Positions 8,301 to 16,557 of a DNA stretch of 39,711 nucleotides are shown piece after piece. The position numbers and the translations under genes were made by a program. Each line of letters starts with the position of its first letter. The stretch's first letter is position 1. The notes beneath the pieces were generated by a model. The model did not search any database and had not been told where the DNA came from. It was given only the letters and a program-made list of their open reading frames with translations. The DNA is from Desulfobulbaceae bacterium (GTDB lineage Bacteria; Desulfobacterota; Desulfobulbia; Desulfobulbales; Desulfurivibrionaceae): NCBI GenBank assembly GCA_003517965.1, contig DOZO01000026.1, positions 36,364 to 76,074 on the forward strand, given 5' to 3'.

Positions 8301-8957
8301 ATGTCGTCCTTGAAACTTGTCGTATTTGATTGTGATGGCGTGATGTTCGATTCTAAAAACGCTAACCGGATTTACTATAATCATATTCGCGAGGCCTTCG
8401 GGCACCCGCCCATGGACGAGGATGAGCTGGAATACGTCCATATGCATCATGTGATGGATTCAATCCACTATCTTTTCCGTCAATACCCGGAGGATCTTAA
8501 ACGGGTCGAGACTTATCGCCAGGGTCTTGATTATACACCTTACCTGCAATACATGATCATGGAACCGGATCTCCTCGAATTTCTCGATTTTCTCCGGCCA
8601 GCTTATAAAACCGCGATCAGCACCAACCGGACTTCCACCATGGGTCCGGTGCTGCGGATGTTTGCCCTGGCAGATCGGTTCGACAAGGTGGTCACCGCCT
8701 TTGACGTGGCCCGGCCCAAGCCCGATCCAGAGGCTCTGGAGCAGATTCTTGCCCATTTTGGCTTTAAGGTGGATGAGGCGGTGTATATCGGTGATTCCAT
8801 GGTGGATCGGGAGCATACTGCAGCGCTTGGCATGCGGCTTATCGCCTTTAAAAATCCGATGCTCCCGGCCCAATACCATGTGCAAAGCTTCATGGAGATT
8901 ACCCGGCTGCCGATATTTGTTGAAATCGCTGTCAATCATCGGCAGAAGTGCCGATAA
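8301..8957 (+). CDS. HAD-superfamily hydrolase (phosphoglycolate phosphatase-like)
   Basis: The 218-residue product has the four HAD motifs. Motif I with the nucleophilic aspartate is VFDCDGVMFDS near residue 10. Motif II is STNRTS, with serine/threonine at the end of a strand. Motif III is the lysine in RPKPDPEAL, and motif IV is the acidic pair in YIGDSMVDREHTAALGM. The helical cap after motif I is of the C1 type seen in phosphoglycolate phosphatase and beta-phosphoglucomutase. AAGGA lies nine bases before the ATG. The substrate cannot be told from the sequence. The 3' end overlaps the convergent His-rich gene by 26 bases. Confidence 0.9.
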   Translation: MSSLKLVVFDCDGVMFDSKNANRIYYNHIREAFGHPPMDEDELEYVHMHHVMDSIHYLFRQYPEDLKRVETYRQGLDYTPYLQYMIMEPDLLEFLDFLRPAYKTAISTNRTSTMGPVLRMFALADRFDKVVTAFDVARPKPDPEALEQILAHFGFKVDEAVYIGDSMVDREHTAALGMRLIAFKNPMLPAQYHVQSFMEITRLPIFVEIAVNHRQKCR

Positions 8958-9207
8958 AAAGCTGCGATGCGTGATGGTGGCAATGCTCTTCGCCTGGACC
9001 ACCGATTTCAGCCAGGGTTTTTTTCAAAATTTCATCGGTCTTGCTCATGCTGAGCACGGCCTTATCCAAAAGCTCGGCTAATATCCCCTGCCCCTCGCTT
9101 CGCGCCAAGGCCGCCCATTTTTTGAACTCGGTCTCGTGGTTGTCATTATGTTCAATCCAGTGAGGTAAAAGAATCTGCAATTTTTCTATCACGGTTTTTT
9201 GGTCCAT
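8932..9207 (-). CDS. Small His-rich protein, probable nickel-associated partner of CooT
   Basis: The 91-residue protein is helical, with the N-terminal pattern ILLPHWIEHNDNHETEFKKWA, and has a Cys/His cluster (EEHCHHHAS) near the C terminus. It starts one base after the CooT-family gene stops, so the two are co-transcribed and probably translationally coupled. Proteins with the LLPHWIEHN pattern and a His-rich tail are, as I recall, found next to CooT or nickel-enzyme genes. Metal binding is inferred from the cluster of ligands. The 3' end overlaps the convergent HAD gene by 26 bases. Confidence 0.8.
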   Translation of the reverse strand: MDQKTVIEKLQILLPHWIEHNDNHETEFKKWAALARSEGQGILAELLDKAVLSMSKTDEILKKTLAEIGGPGEEHCHHHASQLFIGTSADD

Positions 9208-9208
9208 T

Positions 9209-9412
9209 TCAAGTCCCTTTCTCTTTTTTGGTCACGGTTACCCTGCCATTTAAAAAATCAATGGATCGGATTGTCGCTCCTCGGATAAACTGTGGCTCTT
9301 CAAACAGGGTGCTGATCCGAAGGCCATCTTCAGCAACCTCAAGCAGCGAGGCGCTTTCTGCTACTATCGCTTCATTGCCATTCTGTTCCATGATGACGCG
9401 CATTTGACACAT
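9209..9412 (-). CDS. cooT: CooT-family nickel-binding protein
   Basis: The 67-residue product begins MCQMRVIM. In CooT the second-position cysteine is the nickel ligand at a dimer interface. The remainder is an all-beta small barrel, and VAEDGLRISTLFEEPQFIRG followed by IDFLNGRVTV fits the CooT pattern. CooT is a nickel chaperone first described with carbon monoxide dehydrogenase in Rhodospirillum rubrum, and the family is widespread in anaerobes outside coo operons. Here no CODH, hydrogenase or coo gene adjoins it, only the His-rich gene downstream. Which nickel enzyme it serves is unknown. Confidence 0.85.
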   Translation of the reverse strand: MCQMRVIMEQNGNEAIVAESASLLEVAEDGLRISTLFEEPQFIRGATIRSIDFLNGRVTVTKKEKGT

Positions 9413-9823
9413 AAGCCGCCTCTTTCGTTTCTCTTTCGCATTGTGTTATCTGAGAAAAAAACAACATAATATATTTCGTCCGTATTATCATGCAGATTTG
9501 CTGATTCATGAAACCATAGCGTGAGATTATCAGAATGTTTCTTGCTGATCTTTCGGTTATAAAAATATTGTTGACTACGGTTAAAACCATCGCTGTGGTC
9601 GGTCTTTCAGCGAAAGGGTTATTCATGACGGGGCCGCCCTGAAGGCTCGGCAGGACTTGTGTTGGTGATGAACTCTTGCTTCAAGATGGTGCATCAGGGC
9701 TTGGTCCAAGGGGTACAACAAGGGGGATTTAATAAATCATGCCGCCATTTTGATCGGGGTCAGAGTGGTTGGTGTATTTTGGATATCAGAAGGTAAACCT
9801 GAACCCAAGCGTAATAAAAGATG
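9413..9823. other. 411-base intergenic region upstream of cooT
   Basis: No convincing coding sequence. The cooT-proximal part (9420-9560) is AT-rich and must hold the cooT promoter on the minus strand; TATATT-like boxes occur near 9465-9475, but no clear -35 partner was seen. The frames that cross the cooT start look random in composition. No strong hairpin with a T-run was found after the 9824 gene. Confidence 0.5.
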
Positions 9824-10183
9824 TTAGTCTCCATCTTCTAACAGGTCGTCTTCAAGTTCTTCCTCCAGAGCCACGTTATCCTCATCTTCCGTTATGGTCT
9901 CATCTTCTGGTGGCAAGCCATCGTCTGCGAAGGCGGCGCTTCCTTCTTCATCCGGTTCGGCGGCGAGGTCGTCTTCCTCCGCAGGCTTGCGTATTTTTGA
10001 CGGGGGCAGGATGATGGCAGTGATTTTATCAATATCTTGTCGTACCAGCGGATCTGCAAGACAGAAGACACATTCGGCAATGTGCTTTTCCATGAAGGAA
10101 ACCATGCGGGCAGGTGCCATGGATTCTTCCTGGACTTGGGCATACCATGATTTGACAAGCCTCTGTAAGCGCTCGCATTCCAT
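9824..10183 (-). CDS. Small ZAS-like zinc-binding protein with long acidic tail
   Basis: The 119-residue protein has two parts. Residues 1-60 are helical and carry H34-x3-C38-x2-C41 (KHIAECVFC) plus C3. This arrangement resembles the zinc-binding anti-sigma (ZAS) motif. Residues 70-119 are very rich in Asp and Glu (for example EEELEDDLLEDGD) and are probably disordered. No membrane segment is present, so if it is an anti-sigma-like factor it is soluble. AAGGAG lies nine bases before the ATG. No sigma factor gene is adjacent. It lies divergently from selC. The product is a hypothetical protein; zinc binding is inferred from the motif only. Confidence 0.75.
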   Translation of the reverse strand: MECERLQRLVKSWYAQVQEESMAPARMVSFMEKHIAECVFCLADPLVRQDIDKITAIILPPSKIRKPAEEDDLAAEPDEEGSAAFADDGLPPEDETITEDEDNVALEEELEDDLLEDGD

Positions 10184-10325
10184 TTTATTATTTACTCCTT
10201 TATCTGGTTAAAAACCGGCATAATGCCAGAAAAATATATTTCCACAATGGCTTATCATGTTAAGTCGAGGCATATGTACAGTATTTTTTTTCGAATGCCC
10301 AGACTCTTCTGTTAAAAAAAGAAAA

Positions 10326-10354
10326 TTGTTGTTTACCTGCGCGCAACATTATAT
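10326..10354 (+). promoter_or_regulatory. Promoter of selC
   Basis: TTGTTG (10326-10331) and TTATAT (10349-10354) are separated by exactly 17 bases, with transcription expected near 10361, about nine bases before the tRNA 5' end. A GC-rich stretch lies in the spacer. Confidence 0.5.
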
Positions 10355-10369
10355 CTTGATACAGCGGAT

Positions 10370-10467
10370 GGAAGTGGAAAGGGCACTGGTGGCTTTCCCG
10401 GACTTCAAATCCGGTGCACCGGGTTAACAGCCTGGTGGGTGGGTTCGATTCCCATGCACTTCCGCCA
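10370..10467 (+). tRNA. selC: tRNA-Sec (anticodon UCA)
   Basis: This tRNA-like sequence of 98 bases includes an encoded CCA end. The acceptor arms GGAAGTG and CACTTCC pair, and the anticodon stem CCGGA/TCCGG encloses the loop CTTCAAA, placing anticodon TCA at 10405-10407. A long variable arm follows (GCACCGGG to CCTGGTGG region). The T-loop is TTCGATT and the discriminator base is G. Anticodon UCA, the extended acceptor/T region and the long extra arm identify selenocysteine tRNA, which is charged with serine and converted by SelA for insertion at UGA with SelB. No selA, selB or selD lies within the window. Confidence 0.95.
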
Positions 10468-10506
10468 CCTCATAAATGTTAATGTTAACAATGGAAGATG
10501 AAAAAA

Positions 10507-11394
10507 TTAAGGAAGCTTATTCTTTGTTTTTTTCAGCAACGGATATCCCATTTTTTCCCGCTGCGCCACAAACTTTTCCGCGACTTTTCTGGCGATATTC
10601 CTGATTCTGCCGATATACCTTGTTCGTTCCGCTACACTGATAGCCTTTCTTGCGTCCAGCAGATTGAAGGTGTGCGAACACTTGAGACAGTAATCGTAAG
10701 CTGGCAAGATCAGTTCCACTTCCAGCAGCCGGTGGGCTTCGGACTCAAAGGTGTCAAAAAATGAGAGCAAAACCGCCACGTTGGCCTGCTCGAAGTTGAA
10801 GGTGGAAAATTCCACTTCGGCCTGATGAAAGATATTACCGTAGGAAATCTCGCTGTTCCAGGCGATGTCGTAAACGCTGTCTACTCCTTGCAGATACATG
10901 GCGATGCGTTCCAGACCGTAGGTTACTTCTACCGTAATTGGATGCAGCTCAAGACTCCCCGCTTGCTGGAAGTAGGTGAACTGGGTAATCTCCATGCCAT
11001 CCAGCCAGACCTCCCAGCCAAGGCCAGAGGCACCCAGGGTCGGGGATTCCCAGTCATCTTCGACAAAGCGGATATCGTGCTCCAGGGGATCGAGGCCAAA
11101 GCGGGTAAGGCTTTCGATATAGAGCTCCTGAATATTGGGAGGAGACGGCTTGAGCATTACCTGAAATTGGTAGTAATGCTGGAGCCGGTTTGGATTTTCG
11201 CCATAACGGCCATCGGTTGGTCGACGGGAGGGTTGCACATAGGCAACCTTCCATGGCTCCGGGCCCAAAGCCCGTAACAGAGTGGCAGGATGAAAGGTGC
11301 CGGCCCCAACCTCCATATCGTACGGTTGTTGCAGAGCGCAACCCTGGGCGGCCCAGAATTTGCTGATTTCGAGAATAATATCTTGAAAATACAC
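10507..11394 (-). CDS. glyQ: Glycyl-tRNA synthetase alpha subunit
   Basis: The 295-residue catalytic alpha subunit of the bacterial (alpha-beta)2 glycyl-tRNA synthetase is full length. Typical segments include FWAAQGCALQQPYDMEVGAG at the N terminus, VQPSRRPTDGRYGENPNR (class II motif 2 region) and VTYGLERIAMYLQ (motif 3 region). The start is GTG at 11394, with AAGGA about six bases upstream. The beta subunit gene glyS, normally directly downstream, is not here: the next element is the opposite-strand selC. The protein needs GlyS for tRNA binding, so glyS must be elsewhere in the genome. Confidence 0.96.
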   Translation of the reverse strand: MYFQDIILEISKFWAAQGCALQQPYDMEVGAGTFHPATLLRALGPEPWKVAYVQPSRRPTDGRYGENPNRLQHYYQFQVMLKPSPPNIQELYIESLTRFGLDPLEHDIRFVEDDWESPTLGASGLGWEVWLDGMEITQFTYFQQAGSLELHPITVEVTYGLERIAMYLQGVDSVYDIAWNSEISYGNIFHQAEVEFSTFNFEQANVAVLLSFFDTFESEAHRLLEVELILPAYDYCLKCSHTFNLLDARKAISVAERTRYIGRIRNIARKVAEKFVAQREKMGYPLLKKTKNKLP

Positions 11395-11446
11395 GTGATT
11401 TCCTTAAGATAAAGCCTTTTGTTTTTGTGGTACGGCGTCCAGAAAT

Positions 11447-13129
11447 TTAATTTCCTGGGGTCTGTTTCTTGGTAAAATCCAGCTGATAGCTGAGTGTGGT
11501 GGAGGTTTGCTCTGTCAACACATCAAAGGCACTGCTGTTCAAAATAATGCCCACCAGCAGTTCTGCCCCCGTCTTGGTTTCGTTGGGGCGGAGGAGATAG
11601 TCCACTATATAGCCGTCAATTTTTCTGGTGCGCCACATTTCAGTCAGGGCAATGCCATTCCAGGTCAGGGCGTGGATCTCGCCGGATGGATAGTTCTTCA
11701 TATTCTTGAAGATTCTGGACGAAGTGGAGAGGTTTTTGTTGATGAGGACATCGACGATGCCATCATTGTTGAGGTCGGCAACGATGATGCGGCTGGGGAC
11801 GTAAATGCGCTCTTCGTTGTCGTTGTTCAAGAGTCCGCTTATATTTATGGCTGATTCTCCGCCGATGAAGCGGGTGGTGCCGCCGTAAAACTCATCGCTT
11901 TTCCAGAGGACGGTGCCACCTGAACGCATTACCCGAATGTGGTCATCCTGGTCGATGGCGATGATTTCCTGGCTGCCGTCATTGTCAAGATCGGCAATGA
12001 CAAACTCAAAGAGGTTTACCGAATTTGGTACCGCGATGGGACTACCGGCTTTTAAAGCATTCTTTTCTATGTTGAGTCGGAAGATACCGGGGGCTATGGC
12101 CTTGTCAAAATCGGCCCTCTGGCCTGCCAGCACCATGCCTTCTCCAGGGAGCTGCATGGCTCGGATATACCACGATGCATCCGTGAAAAGGTAGTTAGCC
12201 TTATTCGAATCGAGCCATTCGAAGGCTAAGGAGCGTGGATTTTTGTTGTCCGCGGCGCTCACATAGATTTCAGGTTTACCGTTTCGGTTAAGGTCGGCAA
12301 CGGTGACGGCATGGATTCGATAGCCTTTGGGTCCGGAGATCTGGCCGACCTTGCTCAGGCGATTGTTTTCACGCTTGAAGATCTGGATTGAGTTGCTGTC
12401 AGCAAAAATGACCTCGGCCTGGCCATCGCCGTCAAGATCGGCCATTTCCATATACTGGAGGGAAAGTTTCATGTTCTGGGTTTTTTGAAACTCGCTGGTG
12501 ATGCCCTTTGGGTAAATGAAGGGAGAGCCACCTCCCGTGTTGGTACGGCTGGCAAAGGCTCTTTCCGGATGGGCAGTGGCGTATTGGGGTTGAGCCGGGA
12601 TGGCAGCTTGGGGAGCGAGTTGGGCCAAGGCCGGGCGTTTGTGAGCGAATACTTTCTCGCTTATATCCCAAGCCAGGGAGTCGATGCGTTGGATGATTTC
12701 GCTTTCGTTCTTGGCCGTGGTATAAAAACTTTGGGGTGTGGCCTTGGCAATATCAAAAACCTTGGCATCCAGTGAGAGACTGCTGCCCATGGCGGTCAGG
12801 CTGCCGACCACCAGGTAATCGGCCTGGAGGGTTTTGCCCAGCTTGAGAAATGCCTCTGTTTGAGTTGGAGTCCCGGTGCCGACCAAGGCATTGTCCACCA
12901 CGGTCTTGTCGATCACGGTGAGGCCAATCTCTGAGGCAAGGCGGCTGGCAAGCATGTCGCGGATGCCGCTGGTGAGATAGCTCATATCCTGGGTGGCGTT
13001 GGCCTTGAATGGCAGGAAGGCAATGCGTCTGGCCTGAGCGGCGCTGATCGTTGGCAATACAATATGCATGGCGAATATCAGTGCGGCGAGCAAGACTGAT
13101 AAGGATGAGCGTTTTATTTGTTTGAACAT
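11447..13129 (-). CDS. Exported FG-GAP/VCBS-repeat protein
   Basis: The 560-residue protein starts with a Sec signal peptide (hydrophobic LSVLLAALIFAMHIVLPTIS, likely cut after the AQA near residue 33). Residues 34-170 resemble the periplasmic TolB/FlgO/CsgG-type N-terminal fold (RRIAFLPFKANAT, ADYLVVGSLTAMG). A Pro/Ala-rich linker leads into a C-terminal beta-propeller with at least four FG-GAP-like repeats: ADLDGDGQAEVIFAD, VADLNRNGKPEIYVS, IADLDNDGSQEIIAI and VADLNNDGIVDVLI. Their Asp-rich loops probably bind calcium. AAGGAAACC lies just upstream of the ATG. It is probably periplasmic or surface-exposed; the function is not known. GlyQ follows 52 bases downstream on the same strand. Confidence 0.9.
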   Translation of the reverse strand: MFKQIKRSSLSVLLAALIFAMHIVLPTISAAQARRIAFLPFKANATQDMSYLTSGIRDMLASRLASEIGLTVIDKTVVDNALVGTGTPTQTEAFLKLGKTLQADYLVVGSLTAMGSSLSLDAKVFDIAKATPQSFYTTAKNESEIIQRIDSLAWDISEKVFAHKRPALAQLAPQAAIPAQPQYATAHPERAFASRTNTGGGSPFIYPKGITSEFQKTQNMKLSLQYMEMADLDGDGQAEVIFADSNSIQIFKRENNRLSKVGQISGPKGYRIHAVTVADLNRNGKPEIYVSAADNKNPRSLAFEWLDSNKANYLFTDASWYIRAMQLPGEGMVLAGQRADFDKAIAPGIFRLNIEKNALKAGSPIAVPNSVNLFEFVIADLDNDGSQEIIAIDQDDHIRVMRSGGTVLWKSDEFYGGTTRFIGGESAINISGLLNNDNEERIYVPSRIIVADLNNDGIVDVLINKNLSTSSRIFKNMKNYPSGEIHALTWNGIALTEMWRTRKIDGYIVDYLLRPNETKTGAELLVGIILNSSAFDVLTEQTSTTLSYQLDFTKKQTPGN

Positions 13130-13312
13130 GACCGGTTTCCTTATTGAAAAGAAGAGATATTTTCCGTAGAGTTTAAAGCTTGAACTTTACTCCGAAGAAA
13201 CGCAGGAGGGCAAGAGTTTTTTGTATTACGGAGTGGCTTCGCTCTTGTGGGGAAGGGTTTAGGAGACGTTACGAAACAGTCGTTATATTGGACGCATAGT
13301 GAAAGGGCAAAC

Positions 13313-13900
13313 ATGAAAACCACTATCTATCTCATCCGACATGGCGTTACTGCGGCAAATAAGGATGATATCTTTGCCGGTCGGACTCAAGAGCCGTTGC
13401 ATCCGGAGGGTTTGGTCCAGTTGGCCGAAGTGGGGAAAAGGCTTGCCTGTTGCGGGATCAGCAGGATATTTTGTGGTCCTCTGGCGAGAACCAGGCAATC
13501 GGCCTTTATCACGGGAGAATTACTTGCTGCACCAGTTGCTACGGAGGAGGCCTTGAATGAGATTAGTATCCCCCATTGGGATGGGCTTAGCAAGGGGACT
13601 ATCAGGAAGAGATTTGGGGCGGAATATCCTGATTGGCTTGCCGACCCGAGCGGATTTCGTGTGCCAGGCTGTGAAACCATTGCTGAAGTACAGACTCGAG
13701 CTGTGGCCTGTTTTGAAAATATCCTGCGTGACTATTCCGGTCAAAATTTGTTGGTGATCAGCCATTTGATCGTGATCCGGACTCTGCTTTTGCATTATTT
13801 GAGACGCTCTATCTCGGATTTCAGGACTATCAAAGTGGGTAATGTCCAGGTGGCGACCCTTGTCAGGGATGAGAGGGGAGGGACGGCGGTGGATTTTTGA
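13313..13900 (+). CDS. Histidine phosphatase family protein (phosphoglycerate mutase-like)
   Basis: The 195-residue product has the catalytic RHG motif at residues 8-10 (IYLIRHGVT), a second arginine in the ARTRQSA segment, a glutamate within NEISIPHWDG and the C-terminal histidine in LLVISHLIVIRTLL. This is the layout of the branch-1 histidine phosphatases (CobC, PhoE, GpmB-like). The frame is open upstream to a GTG at 13247, but ATG 13313 is preferred because the family starts three or four residues before the first strand. The usual second-histidine context is SHGG or AHGG; SHLI here is a variant. CobC-type alpha-ribazole phosphatase is one possibility, but no cobalamin genes adjoin. It converges on pyrD. 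Confidence 0.88.
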   Translation: MKTTIYLIRHGVTAANKDDIFAGRTQEPLHPEGLVQLAEVGKRLACCGISRIFCGPLARTRQSAFITGELLAAPVATEEALNEISIPHWDGLSKGTIRKRFGAEYPDWLADPSGFRVPGCETIAEVQTRAVACFENILRDYSGQNLLVISHLIVIRTLLLHYLRRSISDFRTIKVGNVQVATLVRDERGGTAVDF

Positions 13901-13928
13901 GGCCAGTGCCACAGAACAGTTACAAAAT

Positions 13929-14849
13929 TCAGGCCAGAACAAGTTCGCCGATAACCTCGCTGATATTGTTAAGCCTGTTGTCTGTCACATAACGGGCAAG
14001 GCCTTCGACGATCTCCTGGCTGGCGCGCGGATTGATAAAATTGGCGGTGCCAACCTCTATGGCTGTTGCGCCTGCCAATAGAAATTCCAAGGCATCCTCT
14101 GTCGTGGTTATGCCACCGATGCCGATCACCGGAATCTTTACCGCCTGGGCGACCTGCCAGACCATGCGCAGAGCTATGGGCTTGATTGCCGGACCGGACA
14201 GCCCTCCTACGATATTGGCCAGCTTTGGCCTCCGGCTTTTGACATCAATGGCCATGCCCAGCAGGGTGTTGATCAGGGAAACAGCCTGCGCCCCGCCCGT
14301 CTCTACGGCTCTGGCGATTTGAGCTATGTCGTTGACATTGGGGGATAGTTTGACGATCACCGGCAGAGAGCTGTGGGCGCACACCGCTCGGGTAACGGCC
14401 TCAGCCATTGCGGGATCGGTGCCAAAGGCTACCCCGCCTTTTTTCACATTGGGGCAGGAGATATTGACCTCGAGGGCGCTTATCCCTTCAATCTCACTGA
14501 GTCGCTGGCCCAGGCGCTGATATTCTTCCAGGCTGTTTCCTAAAATATTGACGATAACCCTGGTGCCGATCCCACGCAGGTAGGGCATTTTCTCGGCAAT
14601 AAACCGTTCAAGCCCCACGTTTTCAAGGCCGATGGCGTTGAGCATGCCTCCGGTTGTTTCCACGATCCGGGGAGGAGGATTTCCTCGTCGCTCTTCTAAC
14701 GAAATCCCCTTAACCACAATTCCCCCCAGGTGATGGAGATTGACATATGGCGCAAATTCCTTGCCATAGCCGAAGGTGCCGGAGGCGGTGAGGACGGGAT
14801 TCTTGAATACGAGACCGCCGATAGTGACACGCAGATCAGGTTGGGTCAT
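13929..14849 (-). CDS. pyrD: Dihydroorotate dehydrogenase B (NAD+), catalytic subunit
   Basis: The 306-residue flavoprotein oxidises dihydroorotate to orotate in pyrimidine synthesis. It is class 1B and works with the PyrK electron-transfer subunit. FMN-barrel motifs seen are NPVLTASGTFGYG, the catalytic cysteine in NISCPNVKKGG, VIVKLSPNV and PVIGIGGITTTEDALEFL, followed by GATAIEVGTANF. Start choice: ATG at 14849 overlaps the pyrK stop by four bases (ATGA) and has GGAGGAGGT about nine bases upstream, inside pyrK. The in-frame upstream extension has no homology value. It is the last gene of parA-parB-pyrK-pyrD. Confidence 0.96.
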   Translation of the reverse strand: MTQPDLRVTIGGLVFKNPVLTASGTFGYGKEFAPYVNLHHLGGIVVKGISLEERRGNPPPRIVETTGGMLNAIGLENVGLERFIAEKMPYLRGIGTRVIVNILGNSLEEYQRLGQRLSEIEGISALEVNISCPNVKKGGVAFGTDPAMAEAVTRAVCAHSSLPVIVKLSPNVNDIAQIARAVETGGAQAVSLINTLLGMAIDVKSRRPKLANIVGGLSGPAIKPIALRMVWQVAQAVKIPVIGIGGITTTEDALEFLLAGATAIEVGTANFINPRASQEIVEGLARYVTDNRLNNISEVIGELVLA

Positions 14850-15637
14850 AGCCAGGCCACCTCCTCCGCCTTGAAAACTGGGCCGTCTTTGCATACATGG
14901 AGATATGGGCCGGACAAGTCAGCCCGGGGTATCGCGCAACCGAGGCAGGCAGCGATTCCACAGGCCATCATGGTTTCTAAGGAGACCTGACATTCCCAGC
15001 CCTGCTTTCGACATTGGCTGACCACGGCCTTCATCATCGGGTGCGGACCACAGGTGTATACGGTCCAGGGATGAAAATCAAGATGCTGATGAAGGAGCTC
15101 GGCTATATATCCATGATGGCCAAGGCTCCCGTCATCGGTGGCGAGATATATTTTTGTTACCCCGATATCTATAAAATCCTGCGGCAGAGGACCAAATTCA
15201 ACGGCTGTCCGAGCACCAAGCAGAACGATGCATTTTGGCGGGGTGGTTGCGCGCATGATCTCTTTGGCCAGAAAATAGAGGGGGGCAATGCCCATCCCTC
15301 CGCCGACCAGGCAGACCGCTTGAGTGCCGGCGAGATCAAAGCCGTGTCCCAGTGGTCCGGTCAGGTTTAATTTCTGGCCGGGAGATAACGAAGCCAGTAT
15401 CCTGGTGCCTTTGCCTACCACCTTATACAGGAGTTGTATCTGATGGCTGCCAATAGTTTGGTGGATGGACAGAGGACGTCGGAGAAGTGGATCGTAACAA
15501 GGTGATATCCGCGCCATGACAAACTGGCCGGGGTGGGCGTGCCATGCGATTTCCGGGGCTGTCAGGGTCAGGCGGAATATTTCCGGCGCGAGTTGTTCAT
15601 TACGAACAATCTCTGCCTGTTCTTCACATTGATTCAT
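14846..15637 (-). CDS. pyrK: Dihydroorotate dehydrogenase B, electron transfer subunit
   Basis: The 263-residue ferredoxin reductase-like protein passes electrons from PyrD to NAD+. The FAD-binding barrel carries RRPLSIHQ, and the NAD-binding domain starts at CLVGGGMGIAPLYFLA. The [2Fe-2S] cluster is held by C226, C231, C234 and C249 (CGIAACLGC and HVC). The start is ATG 15637, 23 bases after the parB stop, without a strong ribosome binding site. Its stop overlaps pyrD by four bases, which implies translational coupling of the two subunits of one complex. Confidence 0.96.
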   Translation of the reverse strand: MNQCEEQAEIVRNEQLAPEIFRLTLTAPEIAWHAHPGQFVMARISPCYDPLLRRPLSIHQTIGSHQIQLLYKVVGKGTRILASLSPGQKLNLTGPLGHGFDLAGTQAVCLVGGGMGIAPLYFLAKEIMRATTPPKCIVLLGARTAVEFGPLPQDFIDIGVTKIYLATDDGSLGHHGYIAELLHQHLDFHPWTVYTCGPHPMMKAVVSQCRKQGWECQVSLETMMACGIAACLGCAIPRADLSGPYLHVCKDGPVFKAEEVAWL

Positions 15638-15660
15638 GGGTAACTATTTGAAAATAAAGG

Positions 15661-16557
15661 TTATTTTATTTTTTGTTCTGGCATGAGAAGAGATAATACC
15701 CGCTCAAGATCATCGTGGGAATAGTACTCAATTTCTAATTTCCCACGGGTGCCGCTTTGGATGATCCGCGCTTTTGTATCCAGATAATTGATTAAACCGT
15801 TGGCCAGTGATTTGCAGTAAGATTCCGGCAATTCGTTTGCCGATTTCCTGGGCTGACGTTTTGTCCCGCTGCCTGCTGCGGCCAATTTCTTCTTGTATTT
15901 TTGGGCCAAGGCTTCAGCCTGTCGCACCGAAAGCCCCTGTTCAACAATCTCGTTTCTAACTTCGCGCATGGATGCTTCATCGCCTACGCTGAGCAGTACT
16001 CGCGCATGCCCCATGCTCAAGGCGCCGCGAACCAGGTCTTCCTTGGCATAATCGGGAAGATGATTGATTCGTAGGGCATTGGCCACGGTTGAACGCTCTT
16101 TGCCAACCCTTTTTGCTACATCTTCCTGTGTCAGGTTAAACTCCTGTACCAGGCGGAGATAGGCTTCCGCTTCTTCCAGCGGGTTCAGATCCTGGCGTTG
16201 GATGTTTTCGATGAGAGCCAGTTCAAGGCGGTCAAGGGGGGTGACGTCTTTCACCAGAACAGGCACCTCGTCAAGACCAGCCATTTTAGCGGCCCGCCAG
16301 CGTCTCTCTCCGGCGATGATCTGGTAGCGGCCATCGTCCCCGTATTCACACACTACCAGAGGCAGCAAAACCCCCTTTTCAAGGATCGAGGCCGAAAGCT
16401 GGGCCAGGGCGATATCGTTTATATCCTTGCGTGGTTGATTTGGATTAGCCTCAATGTCGTCGATTGGACATAAAAAGTATTCCCTTCCATCGGAACCACC
16501 GGAAGGCAACAGGGCGTCAAGACCCTTACCGAGGGCCGGGATTGTTTTTTTTATCAC
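15661..16557 (-). CDS. parB: Chromosome partitioning protein ParB/Spo0J
   Basis: The 298-residue ParB CTPase clamp begins with the typical GKGLDALLP. The ParB/Srx CTP-binding domain follows (IEANPNQPRKDIND, VCEYGDDGRYQIIAGERRWRAAKMAG). A helix-turn-helix then recognises parS (NLTQEDVAKRVGKERSTVANALR, MGHARVLL). After a basic linker (KKKLAAAGSGTKRQPRKS) comes the C-terminal dimerisation domain. GTG is the start and overlaps the parA stop by four bases (GTGA), with GGAG upstream. It presumably loads at the parS site 17553-17568, about 1 kb away. Confidence 0.96.
   Translation of the reverse strand: MIKKTIPALGKGLDALLPSGGSDGREYFLCPIDDIEANPNQPRKDINDIALAQLSASILEKGVLLPLVVCEYGDDGRYQIIAGERRWRAAKMAGLDEVPVLVKDVTPLDRLELALIENIQRQDLNPLEEAEAYLRLVQEFNLTQEDVAKRVGKERSTVANALRINHLPDYAKEDLVRGALSMGHARVLLSVGDEASMREVRNEIVEQGLSVRQAEALAQKYKKKLAAAGSGTKRQPRKSANELPESYCKSLANGLINYLDTKARIIQSGTRGKLEIEYYSHDDLERVLSLLMPEQKIK

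Noticed and set aside
9372..9626. Minus-strand 84-codon frame overlapping the cooT start
   Set aside because: It overlaps the well-supported CooT start in another frame, runs through the AT-rich promoter region and has no ribosome binding site.
10370..10467. selC as an integration site of a genomic island
   Set aside because: No integrase, no repeated 3' tRNA fragment and only housekeeping genes lie on both sides.
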